This document shows, piece after piece, positions 45,428-54,676 of a DNA stretch of 64,000 bases. Within the stretch, counting starts at the first letter, position 1. Each line of letters begins with the position of its first letter. The notes below the pieces were generated by a model, which was not told the DNA's origin, made no database searches, and saw only the letters and a program-made list of their open reading frames with translations. The position numbers and the translations under genes were made by a program. The stretch spans positions 12,717,001 to 12,781,000 of the forward strand of contig NC_088326.1 of assembly GCF_910592395.1 (NCBI RefSeq). Reading direction: 5' to 3'. Source of the stretch: Lineus longissimus. Lineage: Eukaryota > Nemertea > Pilidiophora > Heteronemertea > Lineidae.

Positions 45428-48125
45428 TCTACACTCTTAAAAAAGGGGTTTTGAGCTTCGGAAAAACTTTGCTTTTCAGGCCATGGATATTTTCGTCTAT
45501 CTATTAGGGTTGTAGCGGTACACTGCCGTGTAGAGGACAGTCAAAACCGTTACACCGCATGTCTTGTCATAATGATAGAATTACATGTACCGATGTAGAA
45601 AGTTTGTTCTACCCTCCAGCGCAGAAACTTCTGAACGTCACCAATAAGTATACACTAAGAATAGGGGAAAAAAACCGTATCTTTTTATTTCAATCCCGCA
45701 CGCTTCTTATGCTGTAATTCTCGGGAGAAACTCCCCGGTATAATGAGATAAAAAATATATTCGCTTGATCATGATATTCGGGATTTTCAATTCAGAACAA
45801 GATGTAAAAAATAATTCCAATTTGCATCATAATTTGTTTATGTCACCGTCCATTCCATGCTTAGAAGGACGTCTATTCATGTAGACAATGCACAGTGATG
45901 AAGGCCTAAGGGTTGCTTTCCAGGTTATCGTGGTATCTGAATTTCATGGATTCGTTGCTTGAAAATCGCATTTACCGACTTATTTTCAAGTATAAGTCTT
46001 ATCAAACAAACCGAAAGCAGTTTCATCGGTGCAGAGGTAGATCCTGAAATCTCAAATCTGCACACGGCTTTTTGTCTCATACTTCATTGTGGAAGCGTAT
46101 GTCTAATTATCGCCCAGAACATAATTCTTGAACACCTCTGTCTTATAAAATTTCGCCCTCAGGTCGAATGCAGATTTTTTCTTTATTTAAATTGAAGCGA
46201 AAGAAAAACTTATCACCATTCTGACAGTTGAGGAAGACGTAGTGTCTTCACGAGCTACCCCAGGGGCATATGCCCGCTTCTCATTCAAAACCTTCCACTG
46301 GGTTGGCAAGTGAAAACTTCTCAAATCCGTAGTGAATTTCATCCCTAACTCAAATAATGACGCGAATTTTTTTCCCCTCTTTGTTAGGAGAGGTGATTGG
46401 TAATGAAATTATCTGATCCCCCCCCTTAAAAGTGTGTTTTTAGAAAATGATAAGAACGTTTCTTTTCAATCAACCCTTGTTAGAGTTTTACGGGAGGTAA
46501 TGGAGTCCACTAGAGGTTACTGTGCACCTATTTGGGATCTTTTACTTTTCCTGGCACATAGATAGATTGGTTAGACACTGTAAAGATGCTTTAAGCCGAA
46601 TTTGGCACGCCCGTTTCACATAGGCCTATATTACCATGAACATATAAGGCACGCTTGCTATTACACGTAAGAAGGCCTTTTGTACAGGTTCCCTTCAACC
46701 GGCTAAATAACGTCAACACACTATATCCATCGGGCAAAAACATATCACCTTCTCCTCGGGGGATACCAATTTGTCCATAGAAGACGGATGCAACTTTCTC
46801 TTAATATGTTCAACATCGCAAACTGCGCAGTCAGAAAACTTTCCTTGCGGCCAGAAAACATATACAGTCCATTCAGCCTGAGGTGTGTTCCACGGTATCA
46901 GGACAGGGATGATGATTGGTTCTGGTCAACGCGCTGGTATGACTCTTCCTCACTTGTCTCCACATTGAGTATATTATATTAAAATTGATTTCCTTCTTAT
47001 TAGCTTCTGGTATTTAAACCTGGAAAATAACTGCATAATAGGCAAAACTAACATTTGAAAAGCTCGTACAAGGTACGTCGTTAAATGAATAGAATATCAA
47101 ATCTCAAGCTTGATGTCGCCTTATCACAATGACATTTCGGATTGAATGTTTTATAAGCAAAATGACATTTCAGCGCAGGAACAGTTAACTGAAATAAACA
47201 AAAGTTGCAAAAAGGATATAAGCAAAACGAAAGAGAACCTTTAGCATTTATCCAGCCAACAAAAGGAGAATGTCAACATACTTCTTCCGAGGCAGGTTTC
47301 GCAAACCTTACAAACGATGAAGGGCAGTGGTGTCATTAAGTCCTGCGCGAATTCATTTCCGGAACATGAGTGAATCGGTTTTCATACTTTAGAAGCAAGA
47401 GGAATCACAGAACTTTTCAAAAACCGCTGTCGATAAAATACTTCATTTGTACTGCGTCGTTTTTAGCTCTTCGTAAGGGTTGCGAATTCAGCCTACTGTT
47501 TAAAAAATGGCTTCATCGCATCTGTTTACTAAGAACTCTTAGACTAGAAATCTATCCTCTATTTGACTTGCAGGCCCCCTGAAGTAAGATATAGAAATTC
47601 ACTTAGCATTTTGGCTTCATGTTGCTGGCCCGGGTGTTCTAGCCCCCGGCACGAATTGATCTCGAGGACCTGTCCCCGGCCTATTATATTACGCAGTTTG
47701 ATTTCTGGATATTACATTATTTTTTACAATGCATTACATTACGCCGTACAATGCTGCACTGAACACCCCACAAGGTCAAGTTAGACCAGGAGGGCGTGGT
47801 CTTTCTGTAATCTCGGAGTTGGCACGAGGGAGCCGTGACGCGAACAATGGCCGTCTGCACGTAGGACAAGGGCCGCGAGGCATGAAGTTAAGTCGCCAGG
47901 GTTGTTTTCAAAATGGAAAAAAAACGGGAGCTTTCGTCAAAAACTGTGATTTGGTTCAAGGGTTTCTGACTGGTGTTAATATTTGATTTGCTTCTTTGGA
48001 TATAGGATAAGAGAAATGCCAAATACGAGAGTTTGTTTTTACAATACTCATTTCACACGTGATTTTTAGACGGCTTACTCAATGTTTGTGAATAAGTCAT
48101 ATCGAACTGTATCAAAGGTTGATGA
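45428..48125. other. Long stretch without a supported gene
   Basis: No array or element seen. A good acceptor (CTCTATTTGACTTGCAG) lies at 47573 ahead of a short frame. GCAGGTTTCGCAAACCTTAC near 47294 resembles 52340 and may be a dispersed repeat fragment. Confidence 0.45.
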
Positions 48126-48310
48126 CCCCCCCCCCCAAAAAAAGAAGCATAGTTCGAAAGTGAGAATACAAAGAAAACCCCAATATGACAATGATGATGA
48201 GTTTGGCATCATAGACTTTCATACAGAACAGTATTGGCAGCGTGGCATCGTGATCTCTGGCCTGCCCAGAAAACCAACACCCCACACCTAAATAGCACCC
48301 TTTACTGCAG

Positions 48311-48476
48311 CAATAAATCTGACATTTCAATGTTTCTCATGATATTTAGCAAAAGCAAGATCATTGCTACACCAAAACATAAATCACATCTCAAACGAGA
48401 GATTGTCGCAGCGAGGAAGCGGATGGGAGAACTTTATGTTAATCCTCGCTGCGCAGTGATGACTCACCTTTCTCAG
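48311..48476 (+). CDS. Exon-like segment, 166 nt, basic peptide
   Basis: Acceptor CACCCTTTACTGCAG and donor CTCAG|GTACTG bound 166 bases. After one base of a split codon it reads NKSDISMFLMIFSKSKIIAT, PKHKSHLKREIVAARKRMGE and LYVNPRCAVMTHLSQ, ending in phase 0. It is strongly basic, with a helical KREIVAARKRMGEL segment. A minus-strand 12-base segment at 48468-48479 also has excellent splice sites, so strand is not certain. Not recognised. Confidence 0.22.
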
Positions 48477-48599
48477 GTACTGCACTGCTCGGAATAAAAA
48501 AAAACATCTCCGAAGCTGACGTCATTGGTTATAGGAACACGACAAGACTTGTTTTCTTCAATATCGGGCTGGTTGGTACTGCAGTAGCAGCATCGATGC

Positions 48600-49100
48600 G
48601 GCGCAAACGAAATTTCCTAATTCTCGCATTTATTTGACGGTAAGGTGTCTTTTTCGCTTTCGTAAAAATGATGTAGTTTTATTGATTGTTTATACAGATA
48701 GTACCGAGTGTGGCGTACCATTGGTCGTCTTCCCTGAATGTGCGTATGTGTATAGCAACAGTATTAGAAGCATTAGTAGGCCTACCGCCAAAACCTCAGA
48801 TTCCTCGCAATTATCATCCTACAGGGTCACTTTTTCGATTTTATGAAAATAATTCTGTTGTTTTTTTTGCACAAATACAATATAATGTCGTGTTAATTTT
48901 GCGCCTTCCCAAATTATGTGCGAGGGTAGCCCACTATCAGTAAAATCATTAACACACAGAAGTCTCGAATTCTCCTGTTTTCTTCCACATAAGGTCGCTT
49001 TTCCGATTTTGTAAAAATCCCGTGATGGCTTTCTTCAAGCTGAGTGTGTTGTAAAATGTGCATCTCGATTTCAAAGTTCGACTTGCTGTGTGGCAATCAT
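48600..49100. repeat. Diverged tandem repeat, three units of about 170-180 bp
   Basis: GGT(A/C)(A/G)-(C)TTTTTCGATTTTGTAAAAAT-like text recurs at about 48642, 48824 and 48993. Each is preceded by CTCG.AATT.TC..TTT-like sequence (CCTAATTCTCGCATTTATTT; CCTCGCAATTATCATCCTAC; CTCGAATTCTCCTGTTTTCT). Old tandem array, spacings 182 and 169. One unit contains the palindrome GTAGGCCTAC. Confidence 0.6.
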
Positions 49101-49442
49101 CATTTAGTCTGATGCTACATGTCGAGGCGCATGGAGACAAGTAGGCACACTATTCTCCCGGTCACCTTAATCCAACACCAAAGTTGTCCCTTTAAATCAC
49201 AGTGATCTATATCAATACGACACACTTAGTATGCAGACTTGACTCCAAGAGAATCGACTCAACGAAAACAAATCCACCATTGCTGACATCATTGGCGCAA
49301 AAAAAACTTATCTTGCTCCTCGTTCACACCAAATGGCCACGAACGCATTATAAAACCAAACATAATTATGTATGATGGTGGTCATCCCTCCCAATCTCAG
49401 GCCAAACATTCACCAAGAGTCAAGTGTGCCATTTTGGGCGGC
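49101..49442. other. Stretch without a supported gene
   Basis: Nothing supportable seen. Confidence 0.5.
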
Positions 49443-49660
49443 TCAACGCGCACTTCTTAAGTAGTGACATAACGCGGGGCGGGTTCCCCCTCGGGGGTCG
49501 TACGGGTCTGGTGCGACCTTGAAATCGGCGCTAAGGCGGTGCAATCTCTCCTCCCAATCAATGAGAGGAGCTTTGATTTGCTTGGGGTGGAAATGCAGTG
49601 CAATCTCGTGGCTTCTTCTTTGGGTCACTGGTTTTGACCGCTGTGGATGAGTTTAAGTCT
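49443..49660 (-). CDS. GC-rich open frame, minus strand, unrecognised
   Basis: About 72 codons are open between stops. They read SKPVTQRRSHEIALHFHPKQ, IKAPLIDWEERLHRLSADFK and VAPDPYDPRGGTRPALCHYL, ending RSAR and TGA. The patch (49443-49580) is much more GC-rich than its surroundings, with many G/C third positions, as in a conserved coding fragment or a recently inserted sequence. No ATG is present near the start and no clear acceptor, so if coding it is a piece of an exon or a transposon relic. A CCCCCTCGGGGG hairpin lies inside. Confidence 0.22.
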
Positions 49661-50351
49661 CATGAAGGAGCCTTCAAATGTGAGTCCAGCCGATCACCAG
49701 AATATAAAGAATAAAGGCAAACTTAAACCACATGTTTGGTTCCAGTTTGGTAGCTTACATCAGCACATTTTTCTACCGCGCAATATACAATGCCATACAA
49801 TCACACCTGATGGCGGAGAAGCCGGACACTACGTCAAGGAACCCCCTACGATGATATCAATAGCTTGACTAAAGATCGTCCAATTTGCAACGGTGCTTTC
49901 CAAGGTCAGAAGTCAAGCTGGGAGAGGGCAGTGACGAAATCCACATCAGCAAGTCACGTGGGCGATCAAAGATAGTCCAATTTGCAATGGCGACTTCAAG
50001 GTCGCGTACTTACTCAAAACCAGCGAAAATTCACCTTAAAATGGTCAAGATCGCAGCACATGTTCTTATGCAATATACGCATGCGTCTGCATGAGATTCT
50101 GGTCATTCAAACAAGAATTAGACTTGCATATCTAGCCTACTATCAGTCTGGTGCCGGATTAAACAATGACCAATTTGCACCGGCCTCCTGCAAACGTGTT
50201 TAATGAAGCTTGCGAAGTCGAGAGCTAATATGGTTCTGGGATGTAATCTGGCCGACTATGCCCCTGGCGCGGGAACGCCCTGCGTTAGGTCACCTATCAA
50301 ATGATCATCCAGAGTTTGGGAAAGATTGGAAGATTGTGTCCTAGGTCTTGT
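49661..50351. other. Stretch without a supported gene
   Basis: Loose repetition of (GA)TCGTCCAATTTGCAAC / GATAGTCCAATTTGCAAT / TGACCAATTTGCACC at about 49876, 49972 and 50168 suggests an old repeat of roughly 100-200 bases; nothing else. Confidence 0.45.
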
Positions 50352-50543
50352 TGCCAGAAATTTTGCTTGAATTTGTCTTGCCAAAGCTTTGCTTGAATTT
50401 GTCTTGCCAAATGCTTTGCTTGAATTTGTCTTGCCAAATGCTTTGCTTGAATTTGTCTTGCCAAATGCTTTGCTTGAATTTGTCTTGCCAAATGCTTTGC
50501 TTGAATTTGTCTTGCCAATGCTTTGCTTGAATTTGTCTTGCCA
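50352..50543. repeat. 27-bp minisatellite, seven units
   Basis: Unit CTTTGCTTGAATTTGTCTTG plus CCAAATG. GCTTGA anchors lie at 50365, 50391, 50418, 50445, 50472, 50499 and 50525, giving spacings 26, 27, 27, 27, 27, 26. On the minus strand the 27-bp units would encode GKTNSSKAF repeats inside a 139-codon frame (50256-50675). The plus strand is open as well, and the 26-bp end units shift frame, so coding is not indicated. Confidence 0.96.
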
Positions 50544-50601
50544 ACGTAGGCCTACAGGTTTACAAAATATGAATTTTTGCTCTTGCTTAGTGCCCGTTGT
50601 T

Positions 50602-50700
50602 AAGGAATTGATACCGAACTGGGTGTAATGGTTGTCATCCCAAATACCACGAGGGTGGAGCTGAAATGCCAGCAAAAACCGCGGCTACGGAGGTCTTGGG
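50602..50700 (+). repeat. Dispersed repeat with ELIPNW-like peptide, copy 2
   Basis: AAGGAATTGATACCGAACTG, then ACCACGAGGGTGGAGCTGAA and CAAAAACCGCGGCTACGGAG, aligns with the reverse strand of 52500-52600. The frame reads VKELIPNWV and stops. It lies directly beside the 27-bp minisatellite. Confidence 0.55.
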
Positions 50701-50951
50701 AGAAGTGATCCACTGATCCACCTGTGCGAGACAATCATAACTCGAGTTCGGTATCAACTTCTATTCGAAAGCACCTAAAGCTGAATAATGAGATGTGATT
50801 TTGAAAGTGCCTTTTTACGTGTCCGTATTTTGCACCAACCAAGGCGGTCATGGTTGCCATTCCTCTGTCGAAATCTTTCTCGGTCGGGAGAAGATGTTTA
50901 TCAATGCACATTCGTTTAATTATTGAAGTATTTTCATTTATATATTTACAG
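50701..50951. other. Stretch without a supported gene
   Basis: No feature beyond possible flanks of the dispersed repeat. Confidence 0.5.
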
Positions 50952-50995
50952 ATGTTGATGCAGAAGGAACTCTGGTGCAGAAAGTCACGTGCATG
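50952..50995 (+). CDS. Exon-like segment, 44 nt
   Basis: A very strong acceptor (TATTTTCATTTATATATTTACAG) and a consensus donor (CATG|GTAAGTC) bound 44 bases. Two frames are open: VDAEGTLVQKVTCM after two split-codon bases, or MLMQKELWCRKSRA. The first has ordinary protein character. No linked exon. Confidence 0.22.
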
Positions 50996-51500
50996 GTAAG
51001 TCAATGTTTATGAGGTTTTGACCTGGAGAGAAAGTACGAGTAGGCCCTACTGCTATCGTGAAATAGTCAAGTTATTACAATTTCGGCTGCCATCATGAGG
51101 TTGGACTGTGTCGGGAAGCCCTCTTCCAGTGTCCATTGGTAAAATACCGAACAATTAATCGAAAAATGCCTCCACTATCCAGTAATGATGTCAGATATTA
51201 ATGTTTTGTTTCCGACATTACCTCACGGGGGCGAAGCTAGCTTCTGGCGGTACGACCCCCCCCCCCCGAGCTAGCTACGCCCCAGCCTCTTCATCTACAA
51301 CCTCTACTTTATCTATAACTCTTAAATGAAGGTTCGTTTGGTAAAAATTATGCCTAAATATGCTACCAGCCTCCCCTAATTTTATGTGGCGATATCACCA
51401 TACCACGAACTATTTATATTCAAATGAGGACGCTCCCAAAAAAACACACAGATGCTCCTTTACCTCTGTCTCAACATTCGTTGTTTTACCGCCAACAACG
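50996..51500. other. Stretch without a supported gene
   Basis: Only a C12 run (51256-51267) between GCTAGCTTC and GAGCTAGCTA is notable. Confidence 0.5.
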
Positions 51501-51501
51501 T

Positions 51502-51693
51502 CACTTCCGGTAAGGTATAAAACTAAGACTAGACTCACTCTGCTCTGGACACTGCATAGACGCCTAAATATTTGGACAAATTCCATATTTGACAACTTTT
51601 TCGTTCGTTGAAAATAATTTTCTCCGATTAGAAAATAACATTATGTTCGCCAGATAAAAAACGGAAATAACCATTGATGGGCTCAGCCAATCA
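51502..51693 (+). promoter_or_regulatory. Promoter-like motifs: ETS-type site, TATA box, CCAAT box
   Basis: ACTTCCGG (ETS-family core) at 51503-51510 precedes GTATAAAACT (TATA at 51516-51522). AGCCAATCAGC, a textbook NF-Y CCAAT box, lies at about 51685-51695. The three may belong to one or two starts. The plus-strand frame after the CCAAT box (51674-51919) is only weakly protein-like, and the TATA-like bases overlap a possible donor CCG|GTAAGG. Confidence 0.22.
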
Positions 51694-51919
51694 GCGTCGA
51701 GCACTTTTTTGCGATTCAAAACGAGGCCACGCGGCCATTGTCATCTGCGGGACGCTGCAAAAAACTTCCTTTGTTGTGGATGTAAATACACCACTTGCAG
51801 CCGCCCATATTTATGATACGCCAGTTTCGCCATCCCAAGCGTGTTTTGTTGTGAGTCGTTTTTTGAATGGGGGCGGAGTGGGGAGTTTTCGACTGAAAGA
51901 TGTTAAGTTAGTATGGTGA

Positions 51920-52394
51920 ATTTTCGCGTTAATTCGATGTTTTTCTTAACGAGATCTAGATCAAGTGGGTGTGCACCTTTTAGTGCAACAAATGTGTTGT
52001 TCTGACCGCGGTTAAAACAAGGTGGGAGGTGATTTTAATTCAGGATTTTCTTCTGCTTCCCTCGGGGTTTATGTGGAATGTTTTTATCGATTCTATTGTC
52101 AAGCAAATTTTGCAAATTACGAATGGTAAGGATGAGTTCTGCTATGTCATGCAGAAAAATCAACAAAATTACATCAGGCAGCTATTGCAACGAACGACGA
52201 CGTACGAATACTTGCAAAATAGCTATCAGCCACGTTTTTCCGAGTTCATTGTTTCTTCGCGGTATATCTAAGCCGATTTCGCGCCGGGCATTATGACACA
52301 CCTTCGTACGTCATCGTTCTGAAACATACCTGGGGAAGGCAGGTTTCGCAACTTCGTACGAGCGACGGAAATGCCTAGATGACGTGATTCTTAC
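51920..52394. other. Stretch without a supported gene
   Basis: A polar 80-codon plus-strand frame at 52029-52271 (ending SEFIVSSRYI) could be an exon after TTTTAATTCAG at about 52042, but it has no further support. Confidence 0.4.
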
Positions 52395-52600
52395 CGCCTT
52401 GGTGGGGGTAATGCTTGCAACCAAGATCGCATTTTGATGTTTACAATAAAGTTTGCGGCGTTCTAGAACAGCAAATGGTAATTCACTCTTTGTATTGGTT
52501 GTCTCACTGAGACCGCTCGGTACCTCGGCTTTGGCCAACAGCTTTACCCTCACGGTGTTTTCGTGAGACAGCAAATACCTCCAGTTCGGTATCTAGTTTC
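52320..52600 (-). repeat. Dispersed repeat with open frame, copy 3
   Basis: The minus strand aligns with 50602-50700 and 40536-40620 (GATACCGAACTGGAGGTAT, CACCGTGAGGGTAAAGCTG, GCCAAAGCCGAGG). Unlike those, it stays open for about 92 codons: IPNWRYLLSHENTVRVKLLA, KAEVPSGLSETTNTKSELPF, AVLERRKLYCKHQNAILVAS, then a basic tail to TGA near 52311. An exon-like part (52395-52462) has its own splice signals (GCTGTTCTAG acceptor, GCG|GTAAGAATC donor). It may be the least decayed copy of a gene-derived or transposon-derived repeat. Function unknown. Confidence 0.4.
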
Positions 52601-53284
52601 TTCAACCAACCTCACCATAACGCAACTACGGACGAGGTCGCCTGTTTATGGCGATGAAGATATTGTCAAAAGAAGTGCTCATGGTGATGGAGCCGTTTCC
52701 ATGGAAACCGGCTTTATTATTTACTATCATAGGATGTCTTGATAGAATCGGCGACGAGGCTGTCTAAAAAACGTGATGATGCCAGAATGTCGCTAAATAA
52801 TGCGCAGTATCTTTGATAGTAGTATACAGGGTGGTTCACACAAAATGACAATGGTGTCCCGGCGCTCTCATGTCCGTTGGGGCGAGATTTAATCAGGTAT
52901 TAAAAGCACGACTTTGTGGTCGACTACACCCTATATTGTATTTGTAACTCTCGTTGTGGTTATGGTTATCAGTAAGTTGAAGTCGAGGGCGTTCCTGCTG
53001 GCTTTTGCGTTTTTTCAAAAGCATCCGAAGGAAGGAGAGAGCCTGTCTGGCCCGAATGGGTCTAGGACCTGGACAGCTGCATGGCCCACCAGGGAAACCA
53101 AGTCTTTTTTCAAATCGGAGAACCCTACCATGACACTAACCCTGGTTCTGTGCCGATCACCGGGTGGGGCTGGGAATGGGCCCACTCCAAGAAGATGGTT
53201 CGCTTTCGTCGCTGCCTTAATCGTAGGCTTTTCTAGTGACGTCAACACAACTTTACGCGGAAAGGTAAAATTGGTTCCCAGTAA
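52601..53284. other. Stretch without a supported gene
   Basis: Both strands carry open frames over 52914-53378 (154 codons plus, 111 minus). This mutual openness and the palindrome at their end make a coding call unsafe. Confidence 0.4.
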
Positions 53285-53321
53285 TACCAGATATCCATTA
53301 CTCAGTAATGGATATCTGGTA
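53285..53321. repeat. 37-bp perfect inverted repeat
   Basis: TACCAGATATCCATTACT (53285-53302), a single C, then its exact reverse complement AGTAATGGATATCTGGTA (53304-53321). Eighteen perfect pairs with a one-base spacer would extrude as a cruciform. It is flanked by further ATATCTAC/AATACC text of similar composition. Confidence 0.97.
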
Positions 53322-54423
53322 ATATCTACTAGGTTTTCGAATCCAAGCAAATTTGCGTCGACGTCCGCATCATGTTGAATTTGAAAGCAATTTAGTATGA
53401 TCGTTAGTTCGAAGATGGCGTTACCATTACTTCCCGCGTTCGGCGGTGTTTTGACTCTACCATGTGCGGAGCCGTTGAGATATTACAAAAGCGGGACTAA
53501 GGAGAATGAGTTACGGATCGCGTACAAAACGGAAAATTTGAAAACATTTCAGAAAACATTGGAGTAGATTTGAACCTTAAATGTGCAGTGCGCAGTCGGC
53601 CGTCAAAGTGCTGCAAATGGAAACATCGGCCCCTGTCATCCCACGAGGTCCCGGGTTCAATTTTCTTGTATCCTACAAAATAATATTCGCGACTCGAAAA
53701 ATTGTATTGGCGCGAAAATATTCAGGTCTACAGTGTTATTCCTGACCTTAGATAACTTCGCGGCAGCATCAATAACAGGGTAAATCCAATTTACCTATAA
53801 TTCGATTAATAGAAAAACTGCAACGAGAGCACACAATCCTCAATCCGCAAATTACATTATTTTGCACTTTTTGCATCCCCGTAGAAAAAATCAAGAAAAA
53901 CTAATAAAAAATGTGCGGTTACCACAAGGGTTTGTCCAAGAGGCATCAACAAACGCCATCTATTGGCCACGGGATATGTTTCTCTCTGTGCGAGAGAAAT
54001 TCGCGAGAATTGTTACACCGGCGGCGGATTCAATAATCAGTTTTTTGCAATAACGTTTCTGGGCTTATTCTCAGACATCTCGCGATAAAAAATGCATATT
54101 ATCTTTAAAAAAATGCCAGCATTGGTTTTTCTTCAATTAGTTTTTCCAATCTTGCTGTTCATTTACTAACAACTGAAAACAGTTTCGTCTCCTTCGGCAA
54201 GAGGTACAATTACTGCAAATGTATTTAGGACTGATTACTTTCTGTTTTACATCATAAGGGCATCACCCGGGGAGGCAAATCCGGAGATACCACGGGTAAA
54301 AGATATGTTGGGGCCCTGCGGTTATGCAAAAAATAACGTCAGCAATGGGCTTATTATTTTGCTGAAAAAATAACTGACAGTTGAAATATTTTCTTTATGT
54401 TGCGAAGCTCATGTTAATAAAAT
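53322..54423. other. Stretch without a supported gene
   Basis: Nothing firm seen. A B-box-like CCCGGGTTCAATTTT at about 53651 lacks an A box. Confidence 0.5.
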
Positions 54424-54676
54424 ATCTTCAGCGTCCATCATCGTAGTCTCATAGTCATGATCTTCAGCGTCCAGCATCGTAGTCTCATGGTCATGATCTT
54501 CAGCGTCCAGCATCGTAGTCTCATGGTCATGATCTTCAGCATCCAGCATCGTAGTCTCATGGTCATGATCTTCAGCGTCCAGCATCGTAGTCTCATGGTC
54601 ATGATCTTCAGCATCCAGCATCGTAGTCTCATGGTCATGATCTTCAGCGTCCAGCATCGTAGTCTCATTGTCATGT
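54424..54676. repeat. 36-bp minisatellite, seven units, frame-preserving
   Basis: Unit TCATGGTCATGATCTTCAGC plus GTCCAGCATCGTAGTC, 36 bp, seven units. On the minus strand it encodes HDHETTMLDAED repeats inside a 111-codon frame (54409-54744) that starts at an ATG. Within the array the internal differences are almost only GCG/GCA, silent in that frame (GAC/GAT for Asp), while changes that alter residues (H to Y, L to M, H to N) sit in the edge units. Because 36 is a multiple of three the other frames are open too, so this is compatible with coding but not proof. Confidence 0.95.

Noticed and set aside
50256-50675. 139-codon minus-strand frame with GKTNSSKAF repeats
   Set aside because: The array is open in several frames on both strands and the 26-bp edge units shift the frame.
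52914-53378. 154-codon plus-strand frame
   Set aside because: Antisense is open as well, no splice signals fit, and the end runs into the 37-bp palindrome.
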